The translations under genes and the position numbers were made by a program. Below the pieces are notes generated by a model, which made no database searches, was not told the origin of the DNA, and saw nothing but the letters and a program-made list of their open reading frames with translations. This document shows, one piece after another, positions 6,724 through 12,341 of a stretch of 12,341 bases of DNA; the stretch's first letter is position 1, and each line of letters begins with the position of its first letter. Source of the stretch: Chloroflexota bacterium (GTDB lineage: Bacteria; Chloroflexota; Anaerolineae; Caldilineales; Caldilineaceae); assembly GCA_016199425.1 (NCBI GenBank), contig JACQGT010000010.1:1-12341 (forward strand). Direction: 5' to 3'.

Positions 6724-6730
6724 GAAGGAA
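6724..6730 (+). promoter_or_regulatory. ribosome-binding site choosing ATG 6738
   Basis: GAAGGAA lies 7 nt before ATG 6738. The adjacent in-frame TTG at 6735 would be only 4 nt away, so ATG is the better start. The site lies outside the upstream hairpin and should remain accessible. Confidence 0.5.
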
Positions 6731-6737
6731 TCTGTTG

Positions 6738-7652
6738 ATGACCGTCCGTCTCTGGTTTAATCCACTGCGCCCGAAAACAGAACTGCAACGCCGGACGGTG
6801 ACCGGCTATCTGTTCATTGCGCCCTTCATTCTCGGCTTTCTGCTCTGGTTTTTGATCCCGGCCCTGACCGCCATCTGGCTCACCTTTACCGACTGGAATC
6901 TGATCCGCGCGCCCCGTTTCGTCGGGGTGGACAACATCACCCAACTTGGCAAGGACCCGCTCTTTCTACAGTCGCTCAAAGTAACGACGATTTTTACCCT
7001 TTTCTCTGTGCCGGTGAGTCTGGTTGCCAGCTTTATTCTAGCCCTGCTGATGGATACAAAAGTGCGGGGTATTGGGGTCTTTCGCACAATTTACTACCTG
7101 CCCAGCATTGTGCCCGCCGTAGCCAGCGCGGTGCTCTGGGCGTGGATCTTCAACACCGACTTCGGCCTGGCTAATGTGGCGTTGCGTTGGCTGGGGCTGC
7201 CCAAAATCCAATGGCTGCAATCCCCCGACTGGGCGCTGCCCGCGCTGATTGTAATGAGCCTGTGGGGGTTGGGCGCCAGTATGGTGATCTATCTGGCCGG
7301 TCTGCAGGGTATCCCGGATGTCTTCTACGAGGCCGCGGAGATCGACGGCGCAGGCCGTTGGGCCAAGCTCTGGAATGTGACGATTCCCCTCCTCTCGCCC
7401 GTCATTTTCTTCAATCTGATTATCGGTATTATCGGAACCTTCCAGGTCTTTACGGCCGGCTATCTGATTACCGACGGCGGACCCCAGAACTCGACACTTT
7501 TTTACGTTCTCTATCTCTATCGCAACGCGTTCGAGTTTCTGCGCATGGGGTATTCTGCGGCGCTGGCCTGGGTACTCTTCTTTGTGATTATGGCGTTGAC
7601 GCTCTTTGTCTTCAAGTATGTAGGCGGTATGGTACACTATGAGGATACTTAA
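6738..7652 (+). CDS. ABC sugar transporter permease, MalF/UgpA type
   Basis: This 304-residue inner-membrane permease has about six transmembrane segments, at roughly residues 22-44, 83-105, 116-138, 166-188, 221-243 and 273-293. The cytoplasmic EAA loop, EAAEIDGAGRWAKLWNVTIP (198-217), is the contact for the ABC ATPase. The opening (TGYLFIAPFILGFLLWF) and the GGPQNST segment are typical of the MalF/UgpA subfamily. It would pair with the MalG-type protein encoded 3 nt downstream and accept substrate from the upstream lipoprotein. The short start is supported by GAAGGAA 7 nt upstream. A long stem-loop separates it from the binding-protein gene, which may reduce its expression relative to that gene. 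Confidence 0.92.
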   Translation: MTVRLWFNPLRPKTELQRRTVTGYLFIAPFILGFLLWFLIPALTAIWLTFTDWNLIRAPRFVGVDNITQLGKDPLFLQSLKVTTIFTLFSVPVSLVASFILALLMDTKVRGIGVFRTIYYLPSIVPAVASAVLWAWIFNTDFGLANVALRWLGLPKIQWLQSPDWALPALIVMSLWGLGASMVIYLAGLQGIPDVFYEAAEIDGAGRWAKLWNVTIPLLSPVIFFNLIIGIIGTFQVFTAGYLITDGGPQNSTLFYVLYLYRNAFEFLRMGYSAALAWVLFFVIMALTLFVFKYVGGMVHYEDT

Positions 7653-7655
7653 ATT

Positions 7656-8576
7656 ATGAGCCGTGTTGATAATTATCCTGTCACCCAGCAGCCGGTATCA
7701 GCCATTGGCGCGTCGTCGGCGTCAAGCCGGCTGATTGCCAATCTGCGCAACGAGGAATGGCGTTGGAGCGCTGTCACGCTTGTCGTTCTGGTTGTGGGCG
7801 CGTTTGTGATGGCGCTACCCTTTCTGTGGCTGTTGAGTAGTTCACTCAAATTGGAGCGGATGATTTTCATCTTTCCACCCCAGTGGATTCCCAATCCAGT
7901 GCGCTTTCAGAATTACGTCGACGCGCTGACCTACAAACCCTTTGGCACGTACATTGCCAACACGTTGTGGATCGTCCTATTGAACGAAATTGCTATCGTT
8001 GGCTCGGCTTCGTTCTGCGCCTACGGCTTTGCGCGCATCCGCTTTCCTGGTCGCGACGCCTGGTTCGGGATTGTGCTTGCCACAATGATGGTTCCCTATT
8101 TTGTGCTGATGATCCCCCAATTTGTCATCTTCAGCCGCCTGGGGTGGACAGACAGTTATCTGCCCTTGACAGTGCCCTTCTTCTTCGGTGGCGGCGCGTT
8201 CAATATCTTCCTGCTCCGTCAATTCTTCCGCACTCTGCCGCCGGAGCTGGCCGACGCGGCCCGCATTGACGGCTGCGACGAGTTCGGCATCTATTGGCGC
8301 ATCTTTATGCCCCTGGCCAAACCGGCCCTGATTACAGTGGGAATCTTCACCTTTTTGAACGGCTGGAATGACTTTATCGGCCCGCTGCTCTACATCAATT
8401 CCCCCGACAAATTTACCGTCGCCATCGGTCTGGCCACCTTCCGCAGCATTATGCGTACCCGCTGGGATCTGCTGATGGCGGCTTCGACCGCGATGATTCT
8501 GCCCGTGTTGGTGCTCTTCTTTTTTGCCCAACGCTACTTCATCCAGGGGATCGTCTTGTCCGGTCTTAAGGGTTAG
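7656..8576 (+). CDS. ABC sugar transporter permease, MalG/UgpE type
   Basis: This 306-residue inner-membrane permease is the partner of the MalF-type protein. A cytoplasmic N-terminal extension of about 38 residues precedes six transmembrane segments (roughly 38-61, 101-124, 135-158, 170-190, 225-247 and 276-296). The EAA-loop region ADAARIDGCDEFGIYWRIFM (199-218) followed by PLAKPAL is the ATPase contact. The segment NGWNDFIGPL (235-244) is characteristic of MalG-like permeases. The gene starts 3 nt after the previous stop, with GAGGAT about 9 nt upstream of ATG, which indicates translational coupling. No ATP-binding subunit follows; as in many sugar operons of this type, a shared ATPase encoded elsewhere is presumably used. 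Confidence 0.92.
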   Translation: MSRVDNYPVTQQPVSAIGASSASSRLIANLRNEEWRWSAVTLVVLVVGAFVMALPFLWLLSSSLKLERMIFIFPPQWIPNPVRFQNYVDALTYKPFGTYIANTLWIVLLNEIAIVGSASFCAYGFARIRFPGRDAWFGIVLATMMVPYFVLMIPQFVIFSRLGWTDSYLPLTVPFFFGGGAFNIFLLRQFFRTLPPELADAARIDGCDEFGIYWRIFMPLAKPALITVGIFTFLNGWNDFIGPLLYINSPDKFTVAIGLATFRSIMRTRWDLLMAASTAMILPVLVLFFFAQRYFIQGIVLSGLKG

Positions 8577-8593
8577 TATAACGCGGCGTACAT

Positions 8594-8750
8594 AAACAGA
8601 TGGTTTCTGCTCCCCGCCGGTCCGTGACCGGCGGCTGTGGCCGACCCAACGTCGCCGGGTCACGGACCCGGCGAGAACAGAGATATCCCCAAACGGATGG
8701 TTTCTGCTCCCCGCCGGGTCCGTGACCCGGCGAGAGCAGACATATCCCCA
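8594..8750 (+). repeat. duplicated GC-rich palindromic element with three hairpins
   Basis: The 260-nt gap before GH127 holds two copies of an element. Each copy opens with AAACRGATGGTTTCTGCTCC (8594 and 8691) and closes with GCAGACATATCCCC or a near match (ending 8690 and 8749). Three perfect palindromes share the core GTC-CGT-GAC or its complement: 8614-8634 (9-bp arms), 8652-8674 (10-bp arms) and 8712-8732 (9-bp arms). The last gains an outer 7-bp stem, TCTGCTC (8703-8709) with GAGCAGA (8734-8740). The first copy contains two hairpins, the second one. There is no U-tract. It is probably a REP- or MITE-like dispersed repeat; an effect on GH127 expression is possible. Confidence 0.8.
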
Positions 8751-8836
8751 TTTGAAAGTCTATAGCCGCCACACGACAAGCCGGTGGCGCAAGAATCCCC
8801 CACCCCATCCCCGCTGCCATCAGGAGAGAATACCCC

Positions 8837-10753
<1,917 letters not shown>

Positions 10754-10757
10754 GTGA

Positions 10758-10976
10758 GAACACGGATTACAGAATTTACGGATTGTCAGCAGCTTGAAAA
10801 AAGTCCCCGGCACTTCAGAAAGTGCCGGGGACTTTTCCATCCCCTGTGGCGTGTATGTATCCGCACAGGAGGAACTGATTACTGCCCTGAAAAAATAGAA
10901 CACGGATAACAGAATTTACGGATTTGCTTTTTCGTCCCCAGTGGCGCACGACAGCGCATGAGGAACTGATTACTGC
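10758..10976 (+). repeat. two diverged copies of an intergenic element, first one holding the terminator
   Basis: Two blocks recur in the same order. The first begins GAACACGGATTACAGAATTT at 10758-10784 and recurs with one substitution at 10898-10924. The second, GAGGAACTGATTACTGC, is at 10869-10885 and 10960-10976. Between them both copies carry a TCCCC-x-GTGGCG segment (about 10840 and 10935). The first copy is about 50 nt longer because the terminator stem-loop sits between the two blocks. This is a non-coding tandem duplication; I see no protein in it. Confidence 0.7.
10799..10836 (+). terminator. strong intrinsic terminator after GH127, possibly bidirectional
   Basis: AAAAGTCCCCGGCACTT (10799-10815) and its perfect reverse complement (10820-10836) make a 17-bp stem with a CAGA loop. 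It is flanked by A-runs on the left and TTTT on the right, so it could stop transcripts from both sides. It begins 45 nt after the GH127 stop and marks the end of the sugar locus. Confidence 0.85.
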
Positions 10977-11014
10977 TCACTGTTCGCTCTCGACCTGCAA
11001 ATACCCAATACCCA

Positions 11015-11383
11015 CTATCTCAGTTCGCGCCCGAAGGGGAAGAGGGCCAGGGGCACGAGTTTGACGTGCTGCTTGGCGAAGGGGATGCCGATGATTGTGA
11101 TGGCGAGGACGAGCGCCGAGAGCAGATGGGCCAGGGCGATTTCCCAGCCAAAGAGGACGAGCCAGACGATATTGAAGATGATGCGCAAGATGCTGTTGGC
11201 GTTATCGTTCTCCACCACTTCTTTGCCAAAGGGCGCGAGCGCAGCGATGCCGATTTTCACCGATTGCATTCCAAAGGGAATGCCGACGATTGTCAGGCAG
11301 AGGGCCAGCCCGGCAAGGATATAGCCCAGAGCCGCGATCAGCCCGCCGAAGATGAGCCAGATGAGATTGCCAAGGGTGGACAT
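11015..11383 (-). CDS. YccF-domain inner membrane protein
   Basis: This 122-residue membrane protein is made of two homologous halves. LTIVGIPFGMQSVKIGIAAL (30-49) followed by APFGKE is mirrored by ITIIGIPFAKQHVKLVPLAL (95-114) followed by FPFGRE, a 65-residue period. GNLIWLIFGGLI (5-16) and NIVWLVLFGWEI (71-82) are likewise parallel. Each half has two hydrophobic segments, about four in all. This is the YccF domain arrangement; the family is found in many bacteria and its function is not established. The frame extends upstream to 11536, but that part is hydrophilic and runs through intergenic palindromes, so ATG 11383 is chosen; its ribosome-binding site (AGAAAGAAA) is weak. It lies downstream of the glutamate dehydrogenase gene on the same strand and could be cotranscribed. 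Confidence 0.88.
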   Translation of the reverse strand: MSTLGNLIWLIFGGLIAALGYILAGLALCLTIVGIPFGMQSVKIGIAALAPFGKEVVENDNANSILRIIFNIVWLVLFGWEIALAHLLSALVLAITIIGIPFAKQHVKLVPLALFPFGRELR

Positions 11384-11400
11384 GCGTATTGTTTCTTTCT

Positions 11401-11449
11401 GCCCCAGATGGGGCGCGTAAACTGAATAACGGGGCAGGGCCGCAGCCCC
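11401..11449 (-). other. GGGGC/GCCCC arms in the yccF leader
   Basis: Four 5-nt arms lie just upstream of the yccF start. GCCCC (11401-11405) pairs with GGGGC (11410-11414) around AGAT, and GGGGC (11431-11435) pairs with GCCCC (11445-11449). Because the arms are identical, alternative pairings between the two hairpins are possible. No known riboswitch or attenuator peptide is recognised. Confidence 0.35.
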
Positions 11450-11496
11450 ACTATCACACTCTACGCAGGTTTGGCGGAAATGTTGCGGGCTGTGTA

Positions 11497-11543
11497 GGAC
11501 GGAATGGTATTCCGTCCGCTCTGGGCGGATTGGCAATCCGCCC
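11497..11543. repeat. twin palindromes after the glutamate dehydrogenase stop
   Basis: GGACGGAAT-GGT-ATTCCGTCC (11497-11517) and GGGCGGATT-GGC-AATCCGCCC (11523-11543) are two perfect 9-bp-arm, 3-nt-loop hairpins with centres 26 bp apart. They share the pattern GGxCGGAtT. They begin 7 nt past the dehydrogenase stop on the minus strand and may shape the 3' end of that mRNA, but no U-tract is present. They resemble a dispersed intergenic palindrome family. Confidence 0.75.
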
Positions 11544-11549
11544 TACGGT

Positions 11550-12341
11550 TTATGGATAAATCCCCCGCAGTTTGACCGCATCCACAATGCGCTGGATGGC
11601 GATGGTGTAGGCCGCGGTGCGCAGGTCTACACCTGTGCGCACGGTCACACCCATCACCTCGTCCAGGTTCATCAACAGTTTGCGCTCCATCTGGCGGCGA
11701 ATTTCGCTCTCATCCCAGAAGAAAGCCTGCAAATCCTGCACCCACTCGAAGTAGCTGACGACCACACCCCCCGCGTTGCACAGAATGTCGGGGATGACCA
11801 TCACGCCTTTGTCGTTGAGGATCAGATCGGCTTGCGGCGACGTGGGGCCGTTGGCGCCCTCCGCGATCACCCGCGCCCGAATTTTGTCCGCATTCTGTGC
11901 GGTGATCTGCCCTTCCATCGCCGCGGGCACCAGCACATCCACGTCCAATTCCAGCAACTCTTCGTTGGTAAGCGTGTCCGAGCCGGGATAGCCCACGACA
12001 GTGCCGTTCTCTGCGGCAAAGGCTTTCAGATGGCGCGGATCGAAGCCTTTGGCATCGTAGATGCCGCCCGTCACGTCGCTGACGGCCACGACCGTCGCAC
12101 CCCGCTCGTGCATCGAGCGGGCTGTCCAACTGCCCACGTTGCCAAAGCCCTGCACAGCGACGGTGATGTCCTCAATGTTCTGCCCCAACTTGCGCTTGAG
12201 CATCGCCCGGGTTACATACGTGACACCCAGACCGGTGGCGTACTCGCGGCCCACAGTGCCGCCCACGCCGATGGGCTTGCCGGTGGTAACCGCTGGCACG
12301 GAATAGCCCCGGTGCATGGAATAGGTGTCCATCATCCAGGC
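11550..12341 (-). CDS. gdhA: glutamate dehydrogenase (Glu/Leu/Phe/Val family), C-terminal part (partial)
   Basis: The frame is open to the right window edge, giving 263 C-terminal residues of a protein usually about 415-430 long. It catalyses reversible oxidative deamination of glutamate to 2-oxoglutarate and ammonia in the cytoplasm. The visible part is the Rossmann coenzyme domain: VAVQGFGNVGSW (61-72 of the fragment) is the dinucleotide-binding motif, and VVAVSD ends in Asp89, an acidic residue that favours NAD over NADP. PDILCNAGGVVVSYFEWVQ (184-202) is a strong family signature. The opening AWMMDTYSM and KPIGVGGTVGRE are typical of bacterial GDH rather than leucine dehydrogenase. The catalytic lysine and aspartate lie in the missing N-terminal domain. 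The ATG at 12335 is internal, not the start. The gene precedes yccF on the same strand by 166 nt. Confidence 0.9.
   Translation of the reverse strand, partial: AWMMDTYSMHRGYSVPAVTTGKPIGVGGTVGREYATGLGVTYVTRAMLKRKLGQNIEDITVAVQGFGNVGSWTARSMHERGATVVAVSDVTGGIYDAKGFDPRHLKAFAAENGTVVGYPGSDTLTNEELLELDVDVLVPAAMEGQITAQNADKIRARVIAEGANGPTSPQADLILNDKGVMVIPDILCNAGGVVVSYFEWVQDLQAFFWDESEIRRQMERKLLMNLDEVMGVTVRTGVDLRTAAYTIAIQRIVDAVKLRGIYP

Noticed and set aside
8594..8750. CRISPR-like repeat-spacer array
   Set aside because: Only two copies of unequal length with internal palindromes; no regular spacers and no cas genes.
11384..11536. N-terminal extension of the YccF protein
   Set aside because: The extension is hydrophilic, runs through two intergenic palindromes and does not resemble the family; ATG 11383 begins directly at the conserved domain.

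Overview
The window is a GC-rich bacterial chromosomal segment. The best guess for the source is a Chloroflexota member of the Anaerolineae/Caldilineae type. This rests on a Tat-exported sugar-binding lipoprotein in a LacI-controlled ABC operon, geranylgeranyl-reductase-like flavoproteins, and many short GC-rich palindromes between genes. The taxonomic guess is an inference; there is no rRNA or other phylogenetic marker here.

Layout, left to right. (1) Positions 1-477, minus: N-terminal 159 residues of an Mrp/Mnh-type cation/proton antiporter subunit A, with its own promoter, running off the left edge. (2) Positions 641-3557: two divergently transcribed, paralogous FAD-dependent oxidoreductases of the geranylgeranyl reductase superfamily, separated by about 260 bp that hold back-to-back sigma70-like promoters. 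(3) Positions 3571-3684: a possible decayed C-terminal coding remnant. (4) Positions 3785-10836: a carbohydrate-utilisation locus, all plus strand. A consensus promoter with two GGAAAACGTTTTCC palindromes precedes a LacI-family regulator, a Tat/lipobox solute-binding protein, two MalF/MalG-type permeases and a cytoplasmic GH127 beta-L-arabinofuranosidase, and the locus ends at a strong stem-loop terminator. (5) Positions 11015-12341, minus: a small two-repeat YccF membrane protein and the C-terminal 263 residues of a glutamate dehydrogenase that enters from the right edge.

How the central locus probably works: the lipoprotein captures an arabinofuranose-containing oligosaccharide, the two permeases import it, and GH127, which has no signal peptide, removes terminal arabinose in the cytoplasm. 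The LacI protein represses its own promoter and probably the whole cluster by readthrough, because the only operator-like palindromes are upstream of lacI. No ABC ATPase is present, so a shared MsmX/MsiK/UgpC-type ATPase must be encoded elsewhere. A 34-bp stem-loop built from heptad repeats lies between the binding-protein and permease genes and may set their relative expression.

I saw no tRNA, rRNA, CRISPR array, transposase or phage gene. The most distinctive features are the non-coding structures: an operator that exactly fills the promoter spacer, the heptad hairpin, a duplicated palindrome cluster before GH127, and a duplicated element into which the terminator is set.
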